This document shows positions 36,205 to 46,537 of a stretch of 64,000 nt of DNA, piece by piece. The notes beneath the pieces were generated by a model. The model saw only the letters and a list, made by a program, of their open reading frames with translations, was not told the origin of the DNA and ran no database searches. Position 1 is the first letter of the stretch. Every line of letters begins with the position of its first letter. Position numbers and translations under genes: made by a program. Source of the stretch: Sporolactobacillus sp. CQH2019 (GTDB lineage: Bacteria > Bacillota > Bacilli > Bacillales > Sporolactobacillaceae); assembly GCF_028765345.1 (NCBI RefSeq), contig NZ_JARAJZ010000001.1, positions 248,001-312,000 of the forward strand. Reading direction: 5' to 3'.

Positions 36205-37482
36205 TTACCCCTCCAAAATTAGGCGCTGTGGATCAGATAACAGCCTTTTTATTTTATTCATTGCCCGTTGAGCCGTGGCACCGTCGATCAGGCGATGGTC
36301 AAAGCTCATGGACAGAGCAAGCATAGGTGCCGCAACAATTTCTCCATCGCGGATAATAGCCTTTTCCGCAATACGTCCGATTCCCAGTATCGCCGATTCC
36401 GGCTGGTTGATGACCGGCGTAAACCACTGCCCGCCTTCGGATCCAATATTCGTTATCGTGCACGTCCCGCCCCTCATCTCCTCCGCGGCCAGTTTTCCGC
36501 TTCTGGCTTTGTCTGTCATTTCTTTAATTTCCCCGGCAATTTCATACATCGATTTCGCTTCCGCATGTTTAAGGACGGGAACAACGAGACCGGCCTCGGT
36601 ATCGGTCGCTATTCCGATATTGTAATAATGCTTATAGACGATTTCCTGATGTTCTGCATCAAGAGCCGCATTAATCACCGGAAAAGCTTTGAGCGCGGCA
36701 ATGAGCGCCTTGACGACATAAGGAAGATAGGTCAGTTTCACGCCTTGTTCCGCTGCTTCCTCTTTAAAAAGTTTTCGGTGGGCGACGAGTTTCGTGACAT
36801 CGGCTTCATCCATCAGGGTGACGTGCGGCGCTGTCCGCATTGATTGAGCGGTTGCCTTGGCGATCGCCCGCCGGAGGCCGATAAATTTTTCCCTTGTTTC
36901 GGGAAAGCCGCCTTCGTTAAACTTCTGTACCGGCGGCTCAGATTCCTCTTCCGCACGTTCCGGAACGGACGGCCGCGGTTCATTCGCCGGCGCGATAAAG
37001 TGATCTACATCTTCCCGGAGCACGCGGCCGTTTTTCCCCGTTCCCTTCAAAGTTTCAATATTGATTCCCTTTTCTCTGGCATATTTCCGCACGGATGGCA
37101 TGGCGATGACACGGCGCGACGGCTGGTCATCCGAGGCAGCCGCACGGACATGATCCTTTTTCACAGTCTCTTCTTTTCCGGACCCCGATACCTGTTCCGG
37201 AACGGAAGCTGTCTCCTGTGCCGGATCCGGCTCATTTTGATTTGTATCCGACTCCAGTGTAACGATCACAGTTCCTACCTCAACGGTTTCGCCTTCTTCA
37301 GCATTCAGTTCCAGCACCTTCCCGTCAACCGGGGAAGGAATTTCCACAACTGCTTTATCATTTTGTACTTCGGCAAGCGGATCATCTTCTTTTACCTGAT
37401 CGCCTGGCCTGACAAGCCATTTGACGATCTCGCCTTCATGGATTCCTTCACCGATATCCGGCAATTTAAATAAATAGGCCAA
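36205..37482 (-). CDS. pdhC: Dihydrolipoamide acetyltransferase (E2)
   Basis: Protein of 425 aa starting [22 protein letters not shown] from a TTG codon at 37482 with AAGGAGGG nine nt upstream; the longer frame to 37545 adds residues absent from the family. Lipoyl domain about 1-76 with the modified lysine K43 ([10 protein letters not shown]). Peripheral-subunit binding domain about 125-165 ([33 protein letters not shown]). Catalytic domain with FDHRLIDGA, where the HxxxDG histidine acts. Linkers are Glu/Pro-rich. Confidence 0.95.
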   Translation of the reverse strand: MAYLFKLPDIGEGIHEGEIVKWLVRPGDQVKEDDPLAEVQNDKAVVEIPSPVDGKVLELNAEEGETVEVGTVIVTLESDTNQNEPDPAQETASVPEQVSGSGKEETVKKDHVRAAASDDQPSRRVIAMPSVRKYAREKGINIETLKGTGKNGRVLREDVDHFIAPANEPRPSVPERAEEESEPPVQKFNEGGFPETREKFIGLRRAIAKATAQSMRTAPHVTLMDEADVTKLVAHRKLFKEEAAEQGVKLTYLPYVVKALIAALKAFPVINAALDAEHQEIVYKHYYNIGIATDTEAGLVVPVLKHAEAKSMYEIAGEIKEMTDKARSGKLAAEEMRGGTCTITNIGSEGGQWFTPVINQPESAILGIGRIAEKAIIRDGEIVAAPMLALSMSFDHRLIDGATAQRAMNKIKRLLSDPQRLILEG

Positions 37483-37541
37483 CGGGGCTTCCCTCCTTCT
37501 CATGTTTAAAGCGCGGTTCTTTTTTTTCTCTATGGAAAATG

Positions 37542-38518
37542 TCAAAACCCGACAATTTCCTTTACCTTGCCGATCACGTCGTTCTCATTCGGAAGCCAGA
37601 CATCTTCTGCAGCCGCAAACGGAAAAACTGTGTCCGGTGCGGTGACGCGGCCGACGGGCGCTTCTAAATACAGGAGGGCGCGGTCATTGATTTCCGCGAT
37701 TACATGGGCGGCAATGCCCGCCTGCTTTTGCGCTTCCTGGACAACTACGGCCCGGCCTGTTTTTTTAACGGATTTCGCGATCGTTTCGACGTCAAGCGGG
37801 CTGATCGTTCTCAGATCGATCACTTCGGCGTCAATGCCTTCTTTTTTCAGCTGTTCGGCGGCTTTCAGCGAGGTCCTCACCATTGCTCCGTAAGTGATAA
37901 TCGATATATCGGAGCCCTCCCTCGCTATCTTCGCCTTGCCGATTTCGACCGTATATTCATTTTCGGGAACTTCTTCCCTGAACGAACGATACAGCTTCAT
38001 ATGTTCAAGAAAAAGCACCGGATCATTATCGCGGATCGCAGAAATAAGCAGCCCTTTCGCATCATAGGGATTAGAAGGGATCACCACTTTCAGTCCCGGG
38101 CATTCGTAGAATAATCCTTCCAGATTATCCGCATGCAATTCGGGGGTCTTGACTCCGCCTCCGAAGGGAGAACGGATCGTCACAGGCGCCTGATAAACAC
38201 CGCCCGACCGGTAACGCAGACGCGCAAGCTGCGAAGCGACGCTGTCCATCGCTTCAAAAACAAAACCGAAAAACTGGATCTCCATAACCGGTCTGTATTT
38301 TTGGAGCGCAAGCCCGAGGGCAAGACCGCCGATTCCGGATTCAGCAAGAGGCGTATCGAAAACACGGTCTTCGCCGAACTCATCGTAGAGTCCCTCCGTC
38401 GCCCGAAAAACGCCCCCGTTCTTTGCCACGTCTTCGCCGAAAACAAGGACATCGCCATCATTCCTCATTTCCGTGCGAAGCGCATCCGTAATGGCCTGAA
38501 TCATCGTCATCTGTGCCA

Positions 38519-38519
<1 letters not shown>
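37542..38519 (-). CDS. pdhB: Pyruvate dehydrogenase E1 beta subunit
   Basis: Protein of about 325 aa. The start [44 protein letters not shown] closely follows the family. The [10 protein letters not shown] and [18 protein letters not shown] stretches belong to the transketolase fold, with a C-terminal transketolase domain. ATG 38519 overlaps the pdhA stop (TGATG); a second ATG directly precedes it at 38522. Third-position coupling keeps E1 alpha and beta stoichiometric. Confidence 0.95.
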
Positions 38520-39637
<1,118 letters not shown>

Positions 39638-39668
39638 TCATTTTTGAAAAACAAAATGACAAATATCA

Positions 39669-39682
39669 CAAAAGCGCTTTCA
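39669..39682 (-). promoter_or_regulatory. cre-like site in the pdhA leader
   Basis: Minus strand TGAAAGCGCTTTTG contains the perfect palindromic core AAAGCGCTTT and matches the CcpA cre consensus except at the last bases. It lies about 62 nt before the pdhA start and about 120 nt downstream of the predicted transcription start, where bound CcpA would act as a roadblock. Confidence 0.6.
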
Positions 39683-39810
39683 TCTTCCGAGACCTGCCGC
39701 GCGGAGAACCGGCAGTCCTGCCTCTCAGAAGTGGGATTTTTCTCTTTATCTGTCGTTTTTACTTTTCCTAGTCAGGAAAAAATAAACTGCGACATAAAGC
39801 ACATTTTCAG

Positions 39811-39838
39811 TTTATAATACCTGATTCGGCTAAGTCAA
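39811..39838 (-). promoter_or_regulatory. Sigma-A promoter of the pdh operon
   Basis: Minus strand TTGACT (39838-39833), a 16-nt spacer and TATAAA (39816-39811). It would start transcription near 39804, about 197 nt before pdhA. A 6-bp hairpin TTTTCC/GGAAAA (39763-39780) lies in the leader. A plus-strand TATAAT overlaps the same site and might serve def, but its -35 (GCGACA) is poorer. Nothing else is seen in the 39608-39996 gap. Confidence 0.65.
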
Positions 39839-39996
39839 ACGTGAGGCTTCCCGACAGGCATCGGCTGCCGATTTAAACGGAAGCGGACGGACGGCCCGGA
39901 TGCCTCCTTTCAAACAGCATAGTAAACATAGCCCGATTTTAATGATACACTGTACTTACAGAATTAATGGATGGAAATAAAGGAGTGGCATCAATC

Positions 39997-40551
39997 ATGA
40001 TTACAATGGACGACATTATACGGGAGGGCAACCCCATTCTTCGACAGACGGCCAAGGAAGTCCCGCTTCCGGCAACCGGCGATGAGAAAGAGACATTGAG
40101 AAAAATGCTCGAATTTCTAAAAAACAGCCAAAATAAGGAAACCGCTGAGAAATTCAATTTGCGCGCCGGTATCGGTCTGGCAGCACCGCAGATCGCCATC
40201 AGCAAACGGATGATTGCGCTGTTGCTGGACGACGATCATGGGAAACACTATGAATACATGCTGTTTAATCCCAAAATAATCAGCCATTCCGTTGAAAATA
40301 CGTACCTCGAAGGCGGAGAAGGCTGTCTTTCCGTCGATCGCGAAGTTCCCGGCTTTGTGCCCCGCCACGCGCGCGTGAAGGTCAAAGCATTTGACATCGA
40401 CGGGAAACCGCTGACGCTGCGGCTGAAGGGCTATCCCGCGATTGCAATTCAGCATGAAATCGACCATTTGAACGGTATCCTTTTCTTCGACCGGATTGAT
40501 AAATCCGATCCGTTCAAAATACCCGACCACGTTGCCGATCATGAACTTTAA
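39997..40551 (+). CDS. def: Peptide deformylase
   Basis: Protein of 184 aa, removing the formyl group from nascent proteins. All three motifs are present: GIGLAAPQ (59-66), EGCLSV with metal ligand Cys110, and HEIDH (153-157) with both histidines and catalytic Glu154. The insertion typical of Gram-positive type II enzymes is present, and length equals B. subtilis DefB. ATG 39997 follows AAAGGAG at somewhat long spacing; the longer frame from 39967 is unlikely. Confidence 0.95.
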   Translation: MITMDDIIREGNPILRQTAKEVPLPATGDEKETLRKMLEFLKNSQNKETAEKFNLRAGIGLAAPQIAISKRMIALLLDDDHGKHYEYMLFNPKIISHSVENTYLEGGEGCLSVDREVPGFVPRHARVKVKAFDIDGKPLTLRLKGYPAIAIQHEIDHLNGILFFDRIDKSDPFKIPDHVADHEL

Positions 40552-40558
40552 TGAAAAA

Positions 40559-40591
40559 GCCCGGGCAGCATTAAGCAGGCCCGGGTTTTTT
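40559..40591. terminator. Terminator between def and ykrA
   Basis: CCCGGGC and GCCCGGG pair around a 12-nt loop, with A5 before and T6 after. It lies 8 nt after the def stop. The convergent ykrA ends about 80 nt further on and could use the same hairpin. Confidence 0.85.
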
Positions 40592-40672
40592 CATGCCTAT
40601 ACAATTCAGAGCGCCCTTTTGCCGGCACAGCCTTCCGCTGTTTTCCGGAATCCTTTTTTCCGGCGCTGCCTT

Positions 40673-41461
40673 TTATAAAAGTCCGATATTCTTAAGGCCG
40701 TAATAGACGCCGTCCTTGTTTACGGGACGGGTCACGAAATCCGCGGCTTTTTTTACGCCGGCGACCGCATTGCCCATGGCGACGCCCGTCCCGACAAACG
40801 ACAGCATCTCGACATCATTGTTGCCGTCTCCGAATGCGCAGGCCTCATCGGCGGACAGATTCATTTTTTCAAGTATGCTTCCGATTCCCGAAGCCTTGGA
40901 TCCGCCGTTCGGTATGACGTCAACTCCATAGGGATGCCAGCGGACATAGCGGAATGTGTTCAGCGGCTCTTTCCTTAAGTAGCTCGAATCATCCCGTTCC
41001 GAATAGAAAAGCAGTGCCTGATAGATGTCATGCTGCTTATAAAAACCGGGATCTTCTTCAGGAAAAGGGAAATTTAATTTTAAACTGGCAATCCCCTTCT
41101 CAACCCGATCGTTTTTTTTGCCGTCAATTCTCATCGTTTGTTCATTAAGAAAAACAAGCCGGTTTCCAATTTCCGATGATTCTTTCTCCAGCTCCTGAAG
41201 TATCGGTCTTGAAAGCGGGTTCCTTAACGCCGGTTCATTCTCATGCACGACATAAGATCCATTATAGCTGACAAACGTATGGATATTCAGCTGCCTTCTC
41301 AAATCAGCGAACATGAAAGGACCCCTGCCGGTCGCAACCGCTGTAATAATGCCTTTCCTCTGTAACTTTTCGATAGCCTCCGCCGTCGACTCAGGTATCT
41401 TTTTGTCCTGGTCATACAGTGTATCGTCGATGTCGAAAAAGACTATTTTTATTTCGGACAT
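40673..41461 (-). CDS. ykrA: HAD-superfamily (Cof-type) phosphatase YkrA-like
   Basis: Protein of 262 aa. HAD motif I is FFDIDDTLYDQ (about 8-18); motif II is AVATGRGP; motif III lysine lies in the VIPNGGSKASGIG region; motif IV is AFGDGNNDVEML. The C2-type cap between motifs II and III places it in the Cof/sugar-phosphatase group. Substrate unknown. ATG 41461 follows GGGGGA. The neighbourhood (def, ykrA, rpoY-rnjA) is conserved with B. subtilis. Confidence 0.9.
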   Translation of the reverse strand: MSEIKIVFFDIDDTLYDQDKKIPESTAEAIEKLQRKGIITAVATGRGPFMFADLRRQLNIHTFVSYNGSYVVHENEPALRNPLSRPILQELEKESSEIGNRLVFLNEQTMRIDGKKNDRVEKGIASLKLNFPFPEEDPGFYKQHDIYQALLFYSERDDSSYLRKEPLNTFRYVRWHPYGVDVIPNGGSKASGIGSILEKMNLSADEACAFGDGNNDVEMLSFVGTGVAMGNAVAGVKKAADFVTRPVNKDGVYYGLKNIGLL

Positions 41462-41620
41462 CGTCAATCCCCCTCAGTATTTTTTCATGATGTTGAATAG
41501 ACGGCGTCATCCGGTTTTCCGGCGGCCGGCGGAAGAGCGGGCGGAATGCTTTAACAGACAGCCTTCCCTCTTTCTCCGCGGATCAGCCGGGATTTAAGCC
41601 GGTCAAGCACGCACTTTTTA

Positions 41621-41629
41621 ATTATAGCA
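41621..41629 (-). promoter_or_regulatory. Extended -10 promoter towards ykrA
   Basis: Minus strand TGCTATAAT is a perfect extended -10 element about 160 nt upstream of ykrA. There is no good -35, which extended -10 promoters tolerate. Confidence 0.45.
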
Positions 41630-41779
41630 GGTCGTCAAGGAGGACTGAGGTATTTTTTCCTTAATAATTTGTAAAAACTAATGAGACGGAAGGGCGGACC
41701 GTTTGATAAAGTCGGGCCGCGGCGCATAGCCGTCCTGCGGTCAGATATCGTCAACGATGAAAAACCTTTGCTTTTCATA

Positions 41780-41801
41780 TATAATGAGTCTTAGAATCAT
41801 T
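41780..41801 (+). promoter_or_regulatory. rpoY-rnjA promoter -10 overlapping a dyad
   Basis: TATAAT at 41780-41785 lies 40 nt ahead of rpoY. An imperfect dyad AATGAGTC-TTA-GAATCATT (41783-41801, 7 of 8 pairs) overlaps the -10 and the predicted start site, a position suited to a repressor. No strong -35 is visible. The rest of 41462-41824 holds only the ykrA promoter. Confidence 0.45.
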
Positions 41802-41824
41802 ATACTCAGAAAGGAGCAGGCAAT

Positions 41825-42034
41825 ATGGTTTTCAAAGTACTGTATCAGAAATCGAAGGAGGAGGTCCCCGTGCGGGAAAACACGGAGACGCTCTATCTTG
41901 AAGCCGACGATGTCCGCGACGTTCGGAAAAAACTGGCAGACAGGCCGTATAACGTTGAATTTATTCAGCCGCTGAGCGGTAAATTTCTCGAATACGAAAA
42001 GCAGTCTGCCGACTTTAAATTGGAGAAGATATAA
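41825..42034 (+). CDS. rpoY: RNA polymerase epsilon subunit RpoY
   Basis: Protein of 69 aa with the DUF1447 pattern [58 protein letters not shown]. Epsilon is a small accessory subunit of Firmicute RNA polymerase. AAAGGAG precedes the ATG. The gene ends 4 nt before rnjA, the standard rpoY-rnjA operon of Bacillales. Confidence 0.95.
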   Translation: MVFKVLYQKSKEEVPVRENTETLYLEADDVRDVRKKLADRPYNVEFIQPLSGKFLEYEKQSADFKLEKI

Positions 42035-42038
42035 TCTT

Positions 42039-43745
42039 ATGAAATTTGTTAAAAACCATCAGACTGCGGTATTCTCACTGGGCGGACTGGGTGAGATCGG
42101 GAAAAATACCTACGCAGTGCAGTTTCAGGACGAGATCATTGTGATCGATGCAGGAATAAAATTTCCCGAAGATGATCTGCTCGGCATCGATTACGTAATC
42201 CCCGACTACAGTTATCTGGTCAAAAACGCCGACAAAGTAAAAGGCCTTTTTATTACGCACGGGCATGAAGATCATATCGGCGGTGTGCCCTATCTGCTTC
42301 GCGAGCTCAACGTTCCGATCTATGCGGGCAAACTCGCCGCGGGTTTAATCCGCAATAAACTGGAGGAACACAATCTCCTGCGCCAGACCGTCATTCATGA
42401 AATCACAGAAGACGACGTGATCAAGTTTCAGAAAACTTCCGTCAGCTTCTTCAGAACGACGCACAGCATTCCCGACTCATACGGAATTGTCGTCAAGACA
42501 CCGCCGGGCAACATTGTCGAAACAGGCGATTTCAAATTTGATTTCACGCCGGTCGGCGGCCAGATTGCCAATCTGACAAAGATGGCGGAAATTGGAAAAG
42601 AAGGCGTGCTCTGCCTGATGTCCGACAGTACAAACGCCGAAATTCCCGGATTTACGATGACGGAACGGGAAGTGGGAGAAAATATTAAGGACATTTTCAG
42701 GAAGGTGGACGGGCGGATCATATTTGCGACCTTCGCCTCAAATATCCACAGGCTTCAGCAGGTTGTCGATGCTGCCGTCGACACGGGGAGAAAAATCGCC
42801 GTGTTCGGCCGCAGTATGGAGGCTTCGCTGGCCATCGGCGAAGATCTGGGCTATATCCAGGCACCGAAGGATACGTTTGTCGACCATCAGCAGATTAATC
42901 ATCTTGCCGACAATCAGGTAACCATCCTGTGCACAGGCAGCCAGGGGGAACCGATGGCCGCATTGTCCCGAATCGCCGGAGGAACCCATCGCCAGATTCA
43001 GGTGCAGCCGGGCGACACGGTTATCTTTTCAGCGTCCCCCATTCCGGGCAACAAGGTAAGCATCAATCGGACGATCAATCAGCTTTACCGGGCGGGAGCC
43101 GACGTGATCCAAGGCAAGCTGAACAACATCCATACTTCCGGCCACGGCGGCCAGGAGGAAGAAAAACTGATGCTCCGGCTGCTCAAGCCGAAATTCTTCA
43201 TGCCGATTCACGGGGAATACCGAATGCTGAAAAAGCATGTGGAAACGGCACATGCTTGCGGAATTCCATACGACCATTCATTTATCATGAATATCGGCGA
43301 TGTACTGGCACTGGATCAGAATCAGGCCAGCGTAACCGGAAAGATTGCTTCGGGCTCCGTGTACATCGACGGAAGCGGCATCGGCGATATCGGCAATATT
43401 GTGCTGCGCGACCGCCGCATTCTTTCAGAGGAAGGACTGGTCATTGTCGTCGTCAGTGTCGACATGGAAGCCCACAAAATTCTGGCGGGACCCGACATCA
43501 TCTCAAGAGGATTTGTTTACATGCGCGAGTCCGGAGACCTGATCAACGAGGCTCAGGAGCTGCTGACAGCGCATCTGCAAGAAACCATGCTTCGCAGCGC
43601 GCTGCAGTGGTCCGACATCAAGAGTGAAGTGAATGAGATTCTTGCTCCTTTCCTCTATGAAAAAACGAAGCGCAAGCCGATGATCCTTCCAATTATCATG
43701 GAGGTCAACGAAAAAGGAAACAAACAAGTAGAAAACAGCCGATAA
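42039..43745 (+). CDS. rnjA: Ribonuclease J1
   Basis: Protein of 568 aa, a dual 5'-exonuclease/endonuclease of mRNA decay and 16S rRNA maturation. It has the beta-lactamase fold with zinc motif HGHEDH (74-79). The beta-CASP domain has [16 protein letters not shown] and the [31 protein letters not shown] region. A C-terminal dimerisation domain follows. Coupled to rpoY by a 4-nt gap and closed by a strong terminator. Confidence 0.97.
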   Translation: MKFVKNHQTAVFSLGGLGEIGKNTYAVQFQDEIIVIDAGIKFPEDDLLGIDYVIPDYSYLVKNADKVKGLFITHGHEDHIGGVPYLLRELNVPIYAGKLAAGLIRNKLEEHNLLRQTVIHEITEDDVIKFQKTSVSFFRTTHSIPDSYGIVVKTPPGNIVETGDFKFDFTPVGGQIANLTKMAEIGKEGVLCLMSDSTNAEIPGFTMTEREVGENIKDIFRKVDGRIIFATFASNIHRLQQVVDAAVDTGRKIAVFGRSMEASLAIGEDLGYIQAPKDTFVDHQQINHLADNQVTILCTGSQGEPMAALSRIAGGTHRQIQVQPGDTVIFSASPIPGNKVSINRTINQLYRAGADVIQGKLNNIHTSGHGGQEEEKLMLRLLKPKFFMPIHGEYRMLKKHVETAHACGIPYDHSFIMNIGDVLALDQNQASVTGKIASGSVYIDGSGIGDIGNIVLRDRRILSEEGLVIVVVSVDMEAHKILAGPDIISRGFVYMRESGDLINEAQELLTAHLQETMLRSALQWSDIKSEVNEILAPFLYEKTKRKPMILPIIMEVNEKGNKQVENSR

Positions 43746-43760
43746 GAAAGATAAGGAAAA

Positions 43761-43784
43761 CCGGGCGCTTTGCCCGGTTTTTTT
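43761..43784 (+). terminator. Terminator of rpoY-rnjA
   Basis: CCGGGC pairs with GCCCGG over a 5-nt loop and is followed by T7, 15 nt after the rnjA stop. Confidence 0.9.
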
Positions 43785-44169
43785 CTTATAAAAAAATGAA
43801 AGAATCAGCAGGAAAAACGAGGCAGGATATAACTTAGCAGGCGGCTCTTTCTGCCCTCCGTCGGCGGATTAAACGCTCATGGCTGTCCCCCGGGAAGGCT
43901 GCCGGACCACAACGTATCCATAAAACGGACAGTCTCCGATTCATCCCGCTCTTCCTGCAGCCCGGACCATTGATGCGTCATGCACGCCTGCGGCACCGCC
44001 CCTCACTGTAGCAGCGGGCCCTTCCGGCCGTTCCCGTAGAATTTTTAACATTGACGCCGTGAGCTTCTTTAGCTGTATCGTTTTTTCAGGTAAAATCGCA
44101 TCCGCCGAGGGAAAACACAAACCTGTTTTTTTCTCCGGATGTTCATCAAAAGATCTGTTCATACTTGAA
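43785..44169. other. Gap between rnjA and the CydB-like gene, nothing recognised
   Basis: 385 nt with only short overlapping frames on both strands, none with an RBS or recognisable sequence. No repeat or clear hairpin was found. Both flanking genes end here, so no promoter is required. Confidence 0.5.
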
Positions 44170-45198
44170 CTATTTGCTGTTGGATTGCTGAAAAGCGGTC
44201 TTCCCGACGAACATGAAACGCTTGAAGGCAAGAACAGAACCGGCAGCGGCAACGGCCAGAACCATGGTCAGCAGAATGAGCCACGGGGATGTCGACAGGG
44301 CGACGATATTGGAAGCAAGCTGTATTTCAGGATAAATAACATAAGGCAGATGCGACAGGCTGTAGCCGATCAATGCAAAGAAGTACTGCAGCATAACAAA
44401 CAGGAAAGATAAGCGATAGTACCGTTTTATAAAAACCAGGGTAACGGCAAGCAGACAAAAAAGGAGCGAAAGCAGAAACATCCATGAAAAGTTCAGCACT
44501 TTCATGAAATGATCCGGGTTCTGCTTTTCGAGTCCGAGAAAGACAAATCCGCTTGCCGCAACGGTAGGCATACACCAGAATAGAGCGATGTTCCTCATAC
44601 TGTCACTGAGCGTTTCATTGCCGCATGAACGGGCAAAATGGACCAGGTACATGGCGCTTATGTAGAACACACTGACGATCGCAACGGTGATGACGGACCA
44701 AAAATAGAGACTATTGCCAACTTGCTTTATAAAAAAAGCGATGCTCCGGGATCCGGAAAATCCCCCCTCGCTGATGACCATGGCAATGCTGAGTGCGGGA
44801 GGAATGAGCACCCCGGTCAAGCCGTTTCCGGCAACGCAGAAAGTCCTGAGTCCGGAACTTCTTGGAAGCAGCTCCGCCAGGGCATAAAAAGTGCCCTTCA
44901 CCAAGGTCAGCAGAACGGCTGTTATTCCTGTGAATAAAAACGGTATCTGATAAAACAGAGAAATGTCCGGCGAAAACGTCAGAACGGCCGCAAACAATAA
45001 GACAAAGCAAATATTGGCCAGTTCCGATATCGGAGAGAGGTAATTATCCAGCGCATTATAGATCCGCTCCCTTTTCTGAATCACCTGGCCATAGAAAAGA
45101 TAAAAACTTGCTCCAAAATCTACGGAAGCAAGAATTAAATAACTGTAAATCAGAATCCAAAGGGCAATGAATACCAGCAGCTCAGCCAACACATGCAC
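44170..45198 (-). CDS. CydB-like cytochrome bd oxidase subunit II, orphan
   Basis: Protein of 342 aa with about eight or nine membrane helices. The start ELLVFIALWILIYSYLILASVDFGASFYLFY contains the DFG motif at the end of CydB helix 1. Later segments such as KGTFYALAELLPRSSGL and GYSLSHLPYVIYPEI resemble subunit II of bd-type quinol oxidases, close to B. subtilis YthB. No CydA, the heme-bearing subunit, is adjacent. It may partner a subunit encoded elsewhere or be a relic. It has its own promoter. Confidence 0.75.
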   Translation of the reverse strand: MHVLAELLVFIALWILIYSYLILASVDFGASFYLFYGQVIQKRERIYNALDNYLSPISELANICFVLLFAAVLTFSPDISLFYQIPFLFTGITAVLLTLVKGTFYALAELLPRSSGLRTFCVAGNGLTGVLIPPALSIAMVISEGGFSGSRSIAFFIKQVGNSLYFWSVITVAIVSVFYISAMYLVHFARSCGNETLSDSMRNIALFWCMPTVAASGFVFLGLEKQNPDHFMKVLNFSWMFLLSLLFCLLAVTLVFIKRYYRLSFLFVMLQYFFALIGYSLSHLPYVIYPEIQLASNIVALSTSPWLILLTMVLAVAAAGSVLAFKRFMFVGKTAFQQSNSK

Positions 45199-45273
45199 TT
45201 CCTCTCAAAATCGCCGGTTCTGCGATCATGCCCGCAAATCCGGATCCTCCCGTTCCGATGATACGCTACTCCC

Positions 45274-45302
45274 ATTATAGCAAAGCATGGAGAACGTAAA
45301 CA
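45274..45302 (-). promoter_or_regulatory. Promoter of the CydB-like gene
   Basis: Minus strand TTGTTT, 18 nt, then TATAAT (45279-45274) preceded by TGC (extended -10), about 75 nt before the start codon. No Rex-type site was recognised around it. Confidence 0.55.
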
Positions 45303-45341
45303 AATTGATAAATTGAACATTCTGTGCAGGCAGACGGCAGT

Positions 45342-45383
45342 CAAAGAGCCGGCACCTGCAAAAAAAACGGTGCCGGCTCTTTG
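45342..45383 (-). terminator. Strong hairpin after the peroxiredoxin gene
   Basis: A perfect 15-bp stem (CAAAGAGCCGGCACC with its complement) with an A-rich loop of about 12 nt, starting 37 nt after the prx stop. The following T-tract is short, so termination may be partial. It separates prx from the downstream CydB-like gene. Confidence 0.75.
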
Positions 45384-45419
45384 ATTATGTTATTTATCAA
45401 ACGCCTTTCCCTACTAAAA

Positions 45420-45968
45420 TCAAACGTGCAGGGTTTCATCACCCGGATGCCAGTTTGCCGGGCAAAGGCCGCCTGTCTGAAGCGCCTGAAGAACACGCAG
45501 CGTTTCATCTACATCGCGTCCGATGTTATTGTCATTGACTACGGAATAACGAAGGTCGCCTTCAGGGCTGATAATAAACAGGCCGCGCAGCGCAACGCCT
45601 TCATCTTCAATCAGAACGCCGTATTTTTCCGCAGCTTCATGTGTATGATCGGCCGCCAGCCGGAAATTGATTTTTCCGATGCCGCCTTCTTTACGCGAAG
45701 TCTTCATCCAGGCCTGATGTGTGTAAATCGTATCGCAGGAACAGCCGATGATATCGGCGCCCAGATCGGCGAATTCTGAGTAGCGGTCGCTGAAAGCCGT
45801 AATTTCTGTTGGGCAGACAAATGTAAAGTCCATCGGATAAAAGAAAAAGACTGTCCATTTTCCGGCTTTAATATTTTCTTCCAGGCTGGCTTTTGCAAAC
45901 GAACCATCGGGATTCACACAATCAAGTTCAAAGAGCGGCGCCTTAGCGCTAACAAGTCTTTCTGCCAT
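45420..45968 (-). CDS. 2-Cys peroxiredoxin (AhpC/YkuU type)
   Basis: Protein of 182 aa that reduces peroxides through a thiol cycle. The peroxidatic cysteine is Cys52 in FTFVCPTE, the resolving cysteine Cys169 in GGLCPANW, and RGLFIISPEGDLRYSVVNDNNIGR is the typical 2-Cys GGLG/YF-region context. It resembles B. subtilis YkuU. ATG 45968 follows AGGAGGT. No AhpF flavoprotein is adjacent, so electrons probably come from thioredoxin. Monocistronic between a strong promoter and a hairpin. Confidence 0.92.
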   Translation of the reverse strand: MAERLVSAKAPLFELDCVNPDGSFAKASLEENIKAGKWTVFFFYPMDFTFVCPTEITAFSDRYSEFADLGADIIGCSCDTIYTHQAWMKTSRKEGGIGKINFRLAADHTHEAAEKYGVLIEDEGVALRGLFIISPEGDLRYSVVNDNNIGRDVDETLRVLQALQTGGLCPANWHPGDETLHV

Positions 45969-46023
45969 TTCAAAAACCTCCTGAATTATTGGAATGTCAC
46001 ACTCAACATGAGAGAACATTTTC

Positions 46024-46052
46024 ATTATAATATCCCTTTAAATTTAAGTCAA
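46024..46052 (-). promoter_or_regulatory. Near-consensus sigma-A promoter of the peroxiredoxin gene
   Basis: Minus strand TTGACT, exactly 17 nt, TATAAT, with AT-rich UP-like DNA upstream (46053-46081). The leader is about 50 nt. No complete PerR box was seen. The rest of the 45969-46537 gap holds only the ykuR terminator and no gene. Confidence 0.85.
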
Positions 46053-46375
46053 TATCAGTTAATAATTAATTTAATTTAAATAAAAGCTCTGCAAATAAGG
46101 GATTGATCAGCCTGATTATCCATAATCATCCAAACCATTATCATTTAAAATTATTTTTATCAGAAATAGCAACCAGCCCGCCCGTTTTTTCGGAGAGGCC
46201 ACGTCGCTCTTTCTCTATCATAGCATGCCCGCCTGCGGGTTTCTAAAGAAAGGCTCACTCCGGAACCGAAAGCCAATGAAGGCACTCTCAATAGACGGAA
46301 CCGGCTGCCGCCATCCCTTTTTTCAGGCGGCAATTTTCTTTCTATATAAAAAGATGGGCGCCAGTCCTTAAAAAT

Positions 46376-46414
46376 AAAAACCGGGAGGTTCATATGTGAT
46401 CCCTCCCGGTTTTT
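46376..46414. terminator. Terminator downstream of ykuR
   Basis: CCGGGAGG/CCTCCCGG with a 13-nt loop, flanked by A5 and T5. It works in either direction. On the minus strand it ends the ykuR transcript about 125 nt after the stop codon. Confidence 0.8.
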
Positions 46415-46537
46415 ATCTTGATTTTCACTATAGGAACAACCGGCTCCTTTTTATAATGAAAATGACGGACTTTCATTATAAGAAAGCGATTTCTGTCATC
46501 CTCTTTAAAATGATACGATGGCCCGTCTGCCGGCGGT

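Noticed and set aside
43941-44412. Frames in the gap after rnjA
   Set aside because: They overlap each other on opposite strands, partly inside the CydB-like gene, and have no start signals.
46160-46393. 77-codon minus-strand frame between ykuR and the peroxiredoxin gene
   Set aside because: It crosses the ykuR terminator, has no RBS and no family pattern.
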